From an uncultured Collinsella sp. (lineage in GTDB: Bacteria; Actinomycetota; Coriobacteriia; Coriobacteriales; Coriobacteriaceae), in contig CAAENX010000023.1 in assembly GCA_900757495.1 (NCBI GenBank), positions 145,750 through 209,749 of the forward strand: a DNA stretch of 64,000 bases, read 5' to 3'. A program made the position numbers and the translations under genes. The notes under the pieces are model-generated. The model did not search any database, was not told where the DNA came from, and saw only the letters and a program-made list of their open reading frames with translations. Of the stretch, positions 24,479 through 33,517 are shown piece after piece. Position 1 is the stretch's first letter; every line of letters starts with the position of its first letter.

Positions 24479-27346
24479 TCACGCTCCCTGTGCGGCGAGC
24501 GCCGCGGTCAGGACGATGCCGGCAATCTTGGCCGCTTTGACGTCGTGTTTGTCGTAATCCTCCAGGGCTACCGAGATGGCAACCGTGGGTGAATCGTAAG
24601 GTGCAAAGCCAACAAACATAGAGTTGACGTTGGTGCCGCCGGTCTCGGCCGAACCGGTCTTGCCGGCAACCTTGACGCCCGGAATCTGGGCATCGGTGCC
24701 GGTACCGGACTGGACGACGGCGAGCATGGCCTGCTTGACCTGGTCGGCCGTGGCAGAGCTGACAGCCTGGCCCAGCGAGCGGGACTGCGTGGTCTTAACA
24801 ACGGTTCCGTCCGGGGCGAGTATCTGGGACACAAAGAACGGGTCCATGACCACGCCGCTGTTGGCGATAGCCGCAGCGATCACGCAATTCTGCATAACAG
24901 TGGTCTGCGGGCCAGGCGTGTGGTCCATGCCGACGGGCTGACCGGCGCCTGCCCAAGCGGTCTCCCACTCGGTCATAAGCGACGGGTCGGCCATGATGGA
25001 AGCCGCGGTGGTCAGATCCTGACCGAGCTTTTGACCGTAGCCAAAGGCGTTGGCAAACTGGACGAGCGAGCTGGCGCCGACCTCGTTTGCCACCTGGCCA
25101 AAGACGACGTTGGACGACACGGCGAAGGCCTGCTGCAGGCTGATGGTGCCGTAGCTTTCGTTGGCATAGTTGGTGACCGGCGCGTTGCCAATATCCATGG
25201 AGCCGGGCGCCTGGTACGTGCTGGTAAGGCTGGCGGTGCCGGTTTCGAGCGCCGCGGAGAGTGTGACGACCTTAAAGGTCGAGCCCGGGGTGTACAGCGC
25301 GTCCATGGCACGGTCGTACATGGAGCCGTCCTCGCCGCCGCCCGACTGGAGCAGCGCATCGATGTTGGTGTTGTCGTAGGTGGGCGAGCTCGCGCACGCA
25401 AGGACCGCACCGGTGCGCGGATCCATGACCACCACAGCGCCCTTAAAGCCCTTGAGCGCCTGCTCGGCAGCCGTCTGGATGCGCGAGTCGATGGTGAGCT
25501 TGGCGGTATTGCCCGGCTGGGTCTGCCCCGCGAGCGACGCGATGGCGTTGTTCCAGCTGGAGTAATCCTTGGAGCCGGTGAGCGTATCGTTCATGACGCT
25601 CTCGATGCCGGCGGTGCCGTATTGCTGGCTCACGTAGCCCACCACGTGCGCGGCCATGTTGCCGTTGGGGTAGGAACGGGCGTAGGTGCCGTCCTCCTGC
25701 TGCAGCGACTCGGCTAGTGTCACACCGTCGGACGTGATGATGGAGCCACGCTGGATGTACTTGGAGCGGGCGATGGTGTGGTTGTTGGTCGGCATGTCCT
25801 GGTAGTCCTTCGCCTTGATGACCTGGACATAGGTGAGGTTGCCGATAAGGATGGCGAACAGCGCTGTAAAGGCAAACACGGCACGAGTCAGACGGTTGGC
25901 AAGTGCCACGCGGCCGAGCACGCCGGACTCAGGCGTGTCGAGCAGGCGACGACGCATGCGAGAACCCGCGGAGTGGTTGCCGTGGCCGTAGGAAGATGCG
26001 CTGGCAAAACGTGTGCCGGTCGGGGCGGCGGATGCGACCTGGTCATCGATGATGGCGGCCATGGTGCCGGTGCCGGTGAGCTCGGCTTCGCGTCCGGTTG
26101 CCTCGTCGCCGGCGCGCAGCAGCAGCGCGACGATGATAAAGCTCGCCAGCAGCGAGGAGCCGCCCTGGCTCATAAAGGGCAGGGTGACGCCGGTCAGCGG
26201 GATCAGGCGGGTTACGCCGCCAACGATTAAGAATGCCTGGAAGCTGATGGCCGCCGTAAGGCCGGTCGCGCTAAAGGCGGCAAGGTCGGACTTGGCGCGG
26301 GCTGCCGTGGTGAGGCCACGCACGGCAAAAAGCATAAACAGGATGAGCACGGCGCCGCCGCCCAAAAGGCCCATTTCCTCGCCGATAGCCGAGAAGATAA
26401 AGTCGGACTCGACGACGGGGATGTTGTTTGCCATGCCGTTGCCAATGCCGACGCCAACCAGGCCACCGTCAGCCAGCGAGTAAAGTGACTGTACGATCTG
26501 GTAGCCCTGGCCCTGGGCGTCCTTAAACGGATCGACCCAGACCTGAAAGCGCACCTGCACGTGCGACAGGAACTTGTAGGCGCCCACGGCTCCAACGGCC
26601 AGCAGCGCAAGGCCGATGATGACGTACGAAAAGCGTCCCGTGGCAACATAGAGCATCAGCAAAAAGATGGTGTAGAACAGGACGGCCGAGCCCAGGTCGC
26701 GTTCGAAGACGACGATGAGCAGGCACACGCCCCACACGGCAAACAGCGGCAGCAGCAGGCGGAAGCGCGGAATCTTGAGGCCCAGGATCTTGCGGTTGGA
26801 GATGGAAAGCAGCTCGCGGTTCTCGGCCAGATAGCCTGCCAGGAACAGGACGATGAAGACCTTGGCGAACTCGCCGGGCTGGATGGTGAAGCCCGCGATG
26901 CGAATCCACAGCTTGGAGCCCGAAATCGTGGTGCCGATAAAGATCGGCAGCATCAGCAGGATGATGCCGATAATGCCAAAGGTGTACTTGTAGCGCATGA
27001 CCACGTCGAGGTTCTTGACCAGTGCGAGCGTTCCCACCATGAGCGCCACCGAGACAAACAAGATGATGAGCTGCGAGATGGCGAGGTCGGGGGCTAGGCG
27101 CGTCACGAATGTGATGCCGATGCCCGAGAGCACAAAGACGATGGGTAGGATGGCGGGATCGGCGCCGGGCGCCAGGATGCGCACGGCGATATGCGCCGCG
27201 GCGAAGGCGGCGAACAGGCCGATCGGCACGGCGAGCGTCTCAAAGGAAATCGTGGCACCCGCGGTGAGCACGTACATCGCATAGAGCAGGATGACGGGGA
27301 ACGCCGAGGCGATGAGCAAGAGCAGTTCGGTGTTGCGGCGACTCAT
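24479..27346 (-). CDS. FtsW/RodA glycosyltransferase fused to a class B penicillin-binding protein
   Basis: A single 955-aa protein uniting two steps of wall synthesis. Residues about 1-430 are a SEDS (FtsW/RodA) polymerase with many membrane helices and the family motifs GSKLWIRIAGFTIQPGEFAK and GVTLPFMSQGGSSLL. A linker of about 70 residues leads to a new membrane helix and a PbpA/PBP2-type transpeptidase domain with SxxK at Ser689 (PGSTFK), SSN (in VSSNVVFG) and KTG (in AGKTGSAE). ATG 27346 has AAGGGAG upstream; the frame stays open to 27472, but that part is Pro/Arg-rich and unlike either family. The equivalents in mycobacteria, rodA and pbpA, are separate neighbouring genes at this position. 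The sequence shows no stop or shift between the domains. Confidence 0.93.
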   Translation of the reverse strand: MSRRNTELLLLIASAFPVILLYAMYVLTAGATISFETLAVPIGLFAAFAAAHIAVRILAPGADPAILPIVFVLSGIGITFVTRLAPDLAISQLIILFVSVALMVGTLALVKNLDVVMRYKYTFGIIGIILLMLPIFIGTTISGSKLWIRIAGFTIQPGEFAKVFIVLFLAGYLAENRELLSISNRKILGLKIPRFRLLLPLFAVWGVCLLIVVFERDLGSAVLFYTIFLLMLYVATGRFSYVIIGLALLAVGAVGAYKFLSHVQVRFQVWVDPFKDAQGQGYQIVQSLYSLADGGLVGVGIGNGMANNIPVVESDFIFSAIGEEMGLLGGGAVLILFMLFAVRGLTTAARAKSDLAAFSATGLTAAISFQAFLIVGGVTRLIPLTGVTLPFMSQGGSSLLASFIIVALLLRAGDEATGREAELTGTGTMAAIIDDQVASAAPTGTRFASASSYGHGNHSAGSRMRRRLLDTPESGVLGRVALANRLTRAVFAFTALFAILIGNLTYVQVIKAKDYQDMPTNNHTIARSKYIQRGSIITSDGVTLAESLQQEDGTYARSYPNGNMAAHVVGYVSQQYGTAGIESVMNDTLTGSKDYSSWNNAIASLAGQTQPGNTAKLTIDSRIQTAAEQALKGFKGAVVVMDPRTGAVLACASSPTYDNTNIDALLQSGGGEDGSMYDRAMDALYTPGSTFKVVTLSAALETGTASLTSTYQAPGSMDIGNAPVTNYANESYGTISLQQAFAVSSNVVFGQVANEVGASSLVQFANAFGYGQKLGQDLTTAASIMADPSLMTEWETAWAGAGQPVGMDHTPGPQTTVMQNCVIAAAIANSGVVMDPFFVSQILAPDGTVVKTTQSRSLGQAVSSATADQVKQAMLAVVQSGTGTDAQIPGVKVAGKTGSAETGGTNVNSMFVGFAPYDSPTVAISVALEDYDKHDVKAAKIAGIVLTAALAAQGA

Positions 27347-27362
27347 AAGCGGCACTCCCTTT

Positions 27363-29261
27363 CTAATTCTTATCGGAGGCTTCGGCCTCGGCTGACTGTT
27401 CGGCGGTTTTCTCGGAATCTGACTCGGAGTTGGATTCCTGATCGGTGTTGTCGCGAATCGTTTGCGCGTCAATCACCTGACGGGTCTGCTCCTCGTCAAT
27501 CTGATGGCGGTACTTGGAAATGGTGTCCTGCGCATCGTCGACACTCGTTTGCGGAATGCCTGCCTTCAGGCGGTTTTGCGTGTCTTCGGGCAGGTCGGAC
27601 AGTTTGATGCTGGTTTCGCTCTCGAGCCAGTGGAGCTCGACCCCGAGTGTCTTGCCGGGCAGGCCGCGCCAGACGGCGACATTGCCGTGGTAGGTTCCCA
27701 AGTAATAGGAGCCGGTGATGCCCGTGTATGCCCAGATGCCTGCTACCAGCACAAAGACAAGGGCCAAGATGGCGGCGATGGTGACATTGCGGCGTCGGAC
27801 GCGTTTTGCCTCGCGCATGACGCCGTCGTCGACCAGGTCGACGACCACCACGGTCACATTGTCGTGGCCGCCGGCGGCGAGCGCCGCGTCCACCAAGTTG
27901 TCGACACAGATCTGTGCGGTCGAGGACTGCGTAGCGATGTTTTCGATATCGCTATCGGGAATCATGCTCGAAAGACCGTCGGAGCACAGAATCAGGCGGT
28001 CGCCTTCCTCGATGTGCAGGGTAAAGTGGTCGGCATACATGGCGGGATCCGAGCCCAGCGCGCGGGTGATGACCGAGCGGTTGGGGTGGACGCGGGCCTC
28101 GTCGGCCGTAATCTCGCCGGCATCCACGAGCTCCTCCACGTAGGAGTGGTCGCGGGTCACACGGATGAGCGTGCCCTCGTGGAGCAGGTAGGCGCGCGAG
28201 TCGCCCACGTGGGCGATGGCGAGCGTGTCGTTTTCGATGTAGGCGCAGGTGGCCGTGCATCCCATGCCGGGTTTGCCCAAGCCGTTGAGGGCGGCTTCGA
28301 TCACGGCGGCGTTGGCGGCCTCGACGGCTGCGGCCAGGCGCGCGGCGTCGGCGGACTGCGGCGCCGTCTTGGCGATGGTCTCGACGGCGATGGAGGATGC
28401 CACCTCGCCGGCGGCGTGTCCTCCCATGCCGTCGCACACGCAAAAGAGCGGCGACTGCACCAGATAGGAGTCCTCATTATGCGGGCGTACACATCCGACG
28501 TCGGAGCGGGCGCCCCACATAAGCTGCGTGGTGGTGCCGGCGTCGTAGGTCGAGTCGGTCTCGATGCGCTCGTCGGTCAGCGGCTCAAAGCTCATGGTCG
28601 AGCCGGGATCTTTGAGCTTTGCCTCCACGGCGGCGACATCGATTTCGGCGGTGTCGCCGGGGGAGACGGTGTCGGCATCGTCTCCCGACTCGGCGTCGGA
28701 GATGTCTGGAAGGTTGAGATCTTCGGTTACGCGGTCGGCGGGATCGCCGTCCTGCTGCGGCTCGACAGCCGTCGGCTCGGGCGTCGCAAAGTGCGACGGC
28801 GCGGGCGTGCTCTGGGGTTGAGCAGAGGGCTCGGGAGCTGCGGCGGGCGCGGCAACGGGCCGCTCAACTTCGGCAGGCGTTGCGGACGCGGGTGCCGCCT
28901 CGCTTGCCGGGGCGACGGGGAATACCGGCGCGGCAGGCTCGGGGGCTGCAAACACGGCAGCGCTCTCGTTCATCGCCTCGGCGACGGGCTCGGCAAAGTG
29001 AGCCGGTACGGGCGTTGCCTCCGGTTCCGCGGGCGGCTCGGCAGCGTGCGCCCCGATGGGGGCGTCGAGCTGCTCGGTGTCGGCATCCTCGTCATCGACG
29101 AGCGCCGGATATTCTTGAGTTACATGCGAAAGAGGCAGGGAGAACACGGTGTCCTCGGGCTTCACGGTCGCAGGGCGCGCCGGAGCGGCATGGGCCGGCG
29201 CAGCTGCGGGGACAGTCGGCGTCTCGGGCATGGTTGCGGACTTGTTCTCCTCGTCGATCAT
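27363..29261 (-). CDS. PP2C-family Ser/Thr protein phosphatase with long disordered N-terminus
   Basis: Partner phosphatase of the kinases (632 aa), the PstP/Stp role. Residues about 1-235 are Ala/Pro/Glu-rich and probably disordered. The PP2C domain (about 245-480) shows RPHNEDS, VCDGMGGHAAGE, AIAHVGDSRAYL, LILCSDGLSSMI and GGHDNVTVVVVD, supplying the metal-binding aspartates. A membrane helix (about 495-515) and a short outside domain ending in a Glu/Ser-rich tail follow. The ATG overlaps the FhaB stop (ATGA, 29258-29261), showing translational coupling. Ordinary PstP proteins lack such a long N-terminal extension; it might bind FHA domains if phosphorylated, which is inference. Confidence 0.94.
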   Translation of the reverse strand: MIDEENKSATMPETPTVPAAAPAHAAPARPATVKPEDTVFSLPLSHVTQEYPALVDDEDADTEQLDAPIGAHAAEPPAEPEATPVPAHFAEPVAEAMNESAAVFAAPEPAAPVFPVAPASEAAPASATPAEVERPVAAPAAAPEPSAQPQSTPAPSHFATPEPTAVEPQQDGDPADRVTEDLNLPDISDAESGDDADTVSPGDTAEIDVAAVEAKLKDPGSTMSFEPLTDERIETDSTYDAGTTTQLMWGARSDVGCVRPHNEDSYLVQSPLFCVCDGMGGHAAGEVASSIAVETIAKTAPQSADAARLAAAVEAANAAVIEAALNGLGKPGMGCTATCAYIENDTLAIAHVGDSRAYLLHEGTLIRVTRDHSYVEELVDAGEITADEARVHPNRSVITRALGSDPAMYADHFTLHIEEGDRLILCSDGLSSMIPDSDIENIATQSSTAQICVDNLVDAALAAGGHDNVTVVVVDLVDDGVMREAKRVRRRNVTIAAILALVFVLVAGIWAYTGITGSYYLGTYHGNVAVWRGLPGKTLGVELHWLESETSIKLSDLPEDTQNRLKAGIPQTSVDDAQDTISKYRHQIDEEQTRQVIDAQTIRDNTDQESNSESDSEKTAEQSAEAEASDKN

Positions 29262-29674
29262 CGACGGTTCACCTTCATGACCACGTCGCCAATCTGGACC
29301 TCGTCACCCTCGCGCAGCGTTGCGGGCTCTACCAGCTGACGGCCGTTAACGAGCGTGCCGTTCAGCGAGTTGAGATCTTCGATAATGAGTGCCGGGCCCT
29401 GCAGCGAAAAGCGTGCGTGCGAGGCCGAGACAAACGGTTCGTTGATGCAGATGTCCGAGGACGGCGAGCGGCCCACGATGACGGGGCCGAGCATGTCTAC
29501 ATGGATGCCACGGATGCCGCGCGGACCCTTGTCCACATCGATCGTCCAGATAGCGGAGTCGCGGCGCTGGCCGCGTACGAGTCCCACGCCGGTTTTCATG
29601 ACGGCGAACAGGAAGATGTAGAGCAAGGCGACCAGGACGATGCGGCCTGCAAAAAGGACGATATCGATGTTCAT
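29258..29674 (-). CDS. fhaB: FHA-domain membrane protein, FhaB type
   Basis: Small (138 aa) phosphothreonine-reading protein at the membrane. An N-terminal helix (about 5-25) is followed by an FHA domain (about 60-135) with VIVGRSPSSDI, SASHARF and DLNSLNGTLVNG, the conserved Gly-Arg, Ser-x-x-His and Asn-Gly positions. Mycobacterial FhaB (FipA) has the same size and location. It overlaps the phosphatase start by four bases and begins 6 bases after fhaA ends. Confidence 0.93.
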   Translation of the reverse strand: MNIDIVLFAGRIVLVALLYIFLFAVMKTGVGLVRGQRRDSAIWTIDVDKGPRGIRGIHVDMLGPVIVGRSPSSDICINEPFVSASHARFSLQGPALIIEDLNSLNGTLVNGRQLVEPATLREGDEVQIGDVVMKVNRR

Positions 29675-29680
29675 AAGCGA

Positions 29681-30691
29681 CTATCCCCTAAATTCAAAGG
29701 TGCTTAGGCCAAACGTCAGCAGGTCGCCGTTGCGCAGCGGGCAGCGCGTGATGCGGCGGTTGTTGACGAGCGTGCCGTTGGTGGAATTGAGGTCCTCGAT
29801 CGACCAGTCCGAACCGGTAAAGGTGAGCTGGGCGTGACGGCGCGACACGTTGGGGTCGCGCAGGGCTATGTCCGAAACCGAACGCTCGCGACCGATGGTC
29901 ACCTGCGCGGAAGTGATGCTATGGCTCTCGCCGCTCACGACGTCGACGAGCTGGGCGAGCGGGCGCTGCGGGGCGCGGGTGCTCGCCATGTTAGAGGCAA
30001 TACCGGCCGCGGCGCCAAGGCCCACGGCGGCGCCGGTCGCGGCGGCTCCGCCCATACCGGCGAGGGCGTCACGAGAGACGGTTTGCGGCACGGGGATGGG
30101 CGCGGCGGCGGGGTCGGGGACGTTGGGCGCAAAGGGGTCGGCCACGGCGAGCGGGTCGGGAGCGGCGGCACGGGGCGCCGGCTGCTGGGGCATGGCGGCG
30201 GGGTGCTGTTGCTGCGGAGCGGCGAATTGCTGCTTGCCGGCACGGGGAGCGCTGGCGGCGCGGCTTGCTGCCGAGTTGTTCTGGCCCAGGCCATTCTGGT
30301 AGGCGCGCTCTTCCTCGTACAGACGACCGAGCGTGGGGGCGTCGACGTTCTCGGCAAAGACCGAAAACTTACCGGCACGCAGCTGCGGGTCGATCATAAA
30401 GCGAACGAGGGGTTCGCCGACAAACACATAGCGGCGCTTTTCGGCCTGTGCCTTCACAAACTCGCGGACTTCGCGCGAAAGCTCGGGGTAGAACGGGGCG
30501 AGCATGGGATCGTCGTCGGCGGCGATCAGGATGGTATAGAGCGCCGGCGCGGTGTTGACGCCGTTGATCACCAGAGTCTGATCCTCCATGTCGCGAGCGG
30601 CCTGCTTGGCAAGCTTCTTAAAGGAGAACGGGGCACGGGTAGCACCGAAGATGCCGGCCACGTGGTCCTCGAAGATGTTCAGGAAGTTCAC
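29681..30691 (-). CDS. fhaA: FhaA-like protein (DUF3662 domain plus FHA domain)
   Basis: Cytoplasmic adaptor (336 aa) that reads phosphorylated wall-synthesis proteins. The N-terminal DUF3662 region (about 1-125) contains FEDHVAGIFGATRAPFSFKK. A long Ala/Pro/Gln-rich linker follows (about 135-250). The C-terminal FHA domain (about 255-335) shows VTIGRERSVSDI, VSRRHAQL and DLNSTNGTLVNN. The start is GTG, overlapping the stop of the upstream kinase (GTGA, 30688-30691). In mycobacteria FhaA binds the phosphorylated MviN pseudokinase; no mviN gene is in view here. Confidence 0.93.
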   Translation of the reverse strand: MNFLNIFEDHVAGIFGATRAPFSFKKLAKQAARDMEDQTLVINGVNTAPALYTILIAADDDPMLAPFYPELSREVREFVKAQAEKRRYVFVGEPLVRFMIDPQLRAGKFSVFAENVDAPTLGRLYEEERAYQNGLGQNNSAASRAASAPRAGKQQFAAPQQQHPAAMPQQPAPRAAAPDPLAVADPFAPNVPDPAAAPIPVPQTVSRDALAGMGGAAATGAAVGLGAAAGIASNMASTRAPQRPLAQLVDVVSGESHSITSAQVTIGRERSVSDIALRDPNVSRRHAQLTFTGSDWSIEDLNSTNGTLVNNRRITRCPLRNGDLLTFGLSTFEFRG

Positions 30692-32541
30692 GAAAGATCA
30701 CTCTCCGTATAGGTTCTTTGGTATCCGAGCAAATAAAGGCATATCCCAACGATTATAGAGGATAGGGTTCCCGCAACCGCCGCCTTGACGACGACCGCGG
30801 CCGCAAGGCTGGCAATTTCCATATGGTGTGCAAGACAGAGCGACGCCGCGGAGCCTATTCCGCAGCCGGCGATGGCAGCGATTGCGGTCAGGTTCGAGCC
30901 CTGCTCGGCACGCTTGGCATGGGCGTTGAGGAGCAGAGATGTCAGTGCAGCCGTCGCCGCGACGAGCACAACGGCAGCCCAGAAGAACACGTCTCCCAGC
31001 GCCGCGGCAACATTGCCGAGTCCCAGCACGCCTCCGGCGGAAAGCGCAACCGTAGCCAGGCGGCCAAATAGCGCGCCCATCCCCGTGGCGGCCGCGGCGC
31101 TTGCCGGGCCGAGCCAAAAGGCCGCGATGCCGGCGGCAACCCCGGCGGCAAGGAGGACGTCGCCCGTTAGACAGCCAAGTGCCACCGCGCAGGTGAGCGC
31201 GGCGCTCGCGGCGGCCTCGGTGCGGCCCCAGGCGATCCACCATCCGGACATGGTGGCGGCAAAGAGCACCGCGACGGGCAGCATCGACAGGATGCCCTGC
31301 GCCTGCATGGTGGCGTTGGCCATAAGTACCAAAAAGCCCACGGCCGAGATAGCCGAGCCAATCTGCGGGGCCAGGCCGGCGGCCGCCCCAATCGCGATGG
31401 CCGCGGTAATAAGTCCGGGAAGTGCCGCGACGCCAGCCGTCTGCATGAGCAAAAAGCTGAAGGCTCCGCATAAGAGCGCCGAGATGGCGCGCATGGTGTA
31501 ATCGCGCGCGTGGCTCCAGCGCGTGCCGGCCCAGCCAAGTGCGGGGTCGACTTCGATGGTGTCGTCCTCGTAGGTCGATGGCTCGATACCGTCTGCCGCG
31601 CGCTCGTCATCCGACAGCTCGCCCACCATCTGCTCCAGGCTGCGACGGCCCTCGCGCACGCTGCCCAAGCCGGCGAGCAGCTGGTCACAAAATGCCTCGA
31701 TGCCGTTGGGGCGGTCTTGCGGCATGGGGGAGAGGGCGCTCATGAGCGCAGCCTCGGCTCCCGGGGGAAAATGCGGGATGAGCTCGCTGGGGTAGGTGGC
31801 GCCGCCGATGATGCGGCCGAGCGAGTCGCCGGGCGTGGCGGCCATAAAGGGAGCGCTGCCGCACAGGCCCTCATAGATAACGCAGGCAAGGGCAAAGACA
31901 TCGGCGCGCTCGTCGACCGTGCCGGTCTCGATATCGAGCTGCTCGGGAGGCATGTAGCCGATGGTGCCGCCGCGCGAGCCGCCAAAGCCGCCGGCAGACG
32001 ACAGCCGCGCCATGCCAAAGTCGGTGAGCTTTACATTGCCCGAGTGGTCGATGAGCACGTTGGCGGGCTTAATGTCTAGGTGGAGTACGCCATTGCTATG
32101 GGCGAAGGTGAGCGCCTGCCCCAGCGCGTCGGCAATGGCCGCCGCCTCGTCAAGGGTGAGCGAATGGCCGTCAACTCGATGCAAAAACTCGGCTAGGGAC
32201 ATGCCGTCGACATATTCCATGACCAGGTAGGCATAGGCGGTGTCGTGCGTAAAGTCGATAACCTGCACGATATTGGGATGTTGAAGCATGGCGGCGGTGT
32301 GTGCCTCGCGTAGGACATCCATGATGTCGCTGGCGGGCATGCCGGCGCCGTTGATAAGGGGGATGCGCTTAATGGCGACGCGGCGGCGCAGGTGCGTGTC
32401 GCGGCAGATCTCGATGGAGCCAAAACCGCCGGTCGCAAGCGTCTCGAGCGGCTGGTACCGCTTGAGTAGCTCGCGAGAGCTGGTGCCCTCCAAAGGAACG
32501 TCCGGCGAGAACCGGGCGGTATGTTGCGAGAAAAGCGGCAT
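30688..32541 (-). CDS. Ser/Thr protein kinase with multi-helix membrane domain
   Basis: Membrane-bound kinase (617 aa), first kinase of the operon, in the place of a PknA-like enzyme. ATG 32541 has GAGGG upstream; TTG 32547 is less likely. The kinase domain (about 27-290) has a TGGFGS glycine loop, Lys58 (VAIKRI) and DFG (174-176). The catalytic loop reads HLDIKPAN (154-161), so the usual Arg before the catalytic Asp is Leu, making it a non-RD kinase that may not need activation-loop phosphorylation. After an acidic linker, about ten hydrophobic helices fill residues 350-605, unlike PknA or PknB with one helix. No outside sensor domain is visible. It overlaps fhaA by four bases. Confidence 0.92.
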   Translation of the reverse strand: MPLFSQHTARFSPDVPLEGTSSRELLKRYQPLETLATGGFGSIEICRDTHLRRRVAIKRIPLINGAGMPASDIMDVLREAHTAAMLQHPNIVQVIDFTHDTAYAYLVMEYVDGMSLAEFLHRVDGHSLTLDEAAAIADALGQALTFAHSNGVLHLDIKPANVLIDHSGNVKLTDFGMARLSSAGGFGGSRGGTIGYMPPEQLDIETGTVDERADVFALACVIYEGLCGSAPFMAATPGDSLGRIIGGATYPSELIPHFPPGAEAALMSALSPMPQDRPNGIEAFCDQLLAGLGSVREGRRSLEQMVGELSDDERAADGIEPSTYEDDTIEVDPALGWAGTRWSHARDYTMRAISALLCGAFSFLLMQTAGVAALPGLITAAIAIGAAAGLAPQIGSAISAVGFLVLMANATMQAQGILSMLPVAVLFAATMSGWWIAWGRTEAAASAALTCAVALGCLTGDVLLAAGVAAGIAAFWLGPASAAAATGMGALFGRLATVALSAGGVLGLGNVAAALGDVFFWAAVVLVAATAALTSLLLNAHAKRAEQGSNLTAIAAIAGCGIGSAASLCLAHHMEIASLAAAVVVKAAVAGTLSSIIVGICLYLLGYQRTYTESDLS

Positions 32542-32685
32542 GGCCAACCCTCGTGCGTTTAAAGTTCGTTTGCGAGCGGCGGGCGCGGGGCCGAGCCGTT
32601 CGCGGTGGCATAGATGCTGCTAGTGTAGCACGCTCGGGTGCATGGGGAGGATGGCGGGACGCGAGGCTGCCCGTCTGGCTTGGCC

Positions 32686-33402
32686 TTAGCGCTTCTTCTT
32701 GTTCTTCTTCTGCTTGCGCTGCTTGCCCTTGGTCTCCTGGGGCTTGTCGCCCTGCTTGGCTTCGGCTGCGGCCTTCTCGGCCTTCATCTTCTTGCGTTTG
32801 GTCTCGATGCGGAGCTTTTTGTTGATGCGCGCCTTAAGGAAGGAGCCAAACTGCTCGGCATCGCCACGGACGAAGGTGTCCTTGGGGATCGTCACGCCCT
32901 GGTCGGCGAACATGGCCACAAAGATGCGCTCGCCGTCGAGCACGTGGTCGAGCTTCTCAAACGGGAAGAACTGCGACTTGCCGCTCTTGCCCCAGACCAT
33001 CAGGCCGTCCTCGTTGGCAGCGACGCGGCGATAGCGGCCACCCATGGACTCGTCGGCCTCGACGGCTTCGATAAAGTCGCGCGCGAGCGTATGGTGCAGA
33101 TTTTTGCTCCACCAGGCCAAAAAGGCGCCGAACACGATCAGGACGACGCCAAACTTGATCCAGTTGCCGCCGGCCGCCAGCATGCCAATACCCAGCAGCG
33201 CGGCAATGGCGGCGGCGACGTACAGGGAGCCGCGGCGCCTGGGCGAGGCGACCAGGCGGGCGAAGTCGGTGACCAGATCGTTTTCGTACTGATACTCGTT
33301 GAGGTACAGAATGCCGTCATCGACCGCTGCCTGCGTCTCGAGCGCGACCTCGACCTGGTCGGCTGCTTCGGAGGGAACGAGGCTGCTCTCTGCGTCTGCC
33401 AT
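32686..33402 (-). CDS. YcxB-like membrane protein with Lys-rich tail
   Basis: A 238-aa protein with two adjacent membrane helices (about 58-98) separated by a short turn, followed by a soluble domain with GRYRRVAANEDGLMVWGKSGK and SQFFPFEKLDHVLDGERIFV, matching the YcxB-like C-terminal domain. The last 45 residues are extremely Lys/Ala/Gln-rich and end KKNKKKR, so a nucleic-acid or phospholipid contact is possible. Function is unknown for the family. It precedes the kinase operon on the same strand with a gap of 144 bases. Confidence 0.8.
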   Translation of the reverse strand: MADAESSLVPSEAADQVEVALETQAAVDDGILYLNEYQYENDLVTDFARLVASPRRRGSLYVAAAIAALLGIGMLAAGGNWIKFGVVLIVFGAFLAWWSKNLHHTLARDFIEAVEADESMGGRYRRVAANEDGLMVWGKSGKSQFFPFEKLDHVLDGERIFVAMFADQGVTIPKDTFVRGDAEQFGSFLKARINKKLRIETKRKKMKAEKAAAEAKQGDKPQETKGKQRKQKKNKKKR

Positions 33403-33517
33403 GCTCTTTGGACTCCTATCGCGGCGGGCTCGCCGTACGGGTTATTATGAATGCAGTATGCCGTGCGACCGCATGGCCGTCGCGGCAACAAGACTCAGTA
33501 TACCCGGGGGAGCACCC

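Noticed and set aside
33299..33517. N-terminal extension of the dnaX frame
   Set aside because: It overlaps the YcxB-like gene in antisense; the ribosome site and family N-terminus fit ATG 33518.
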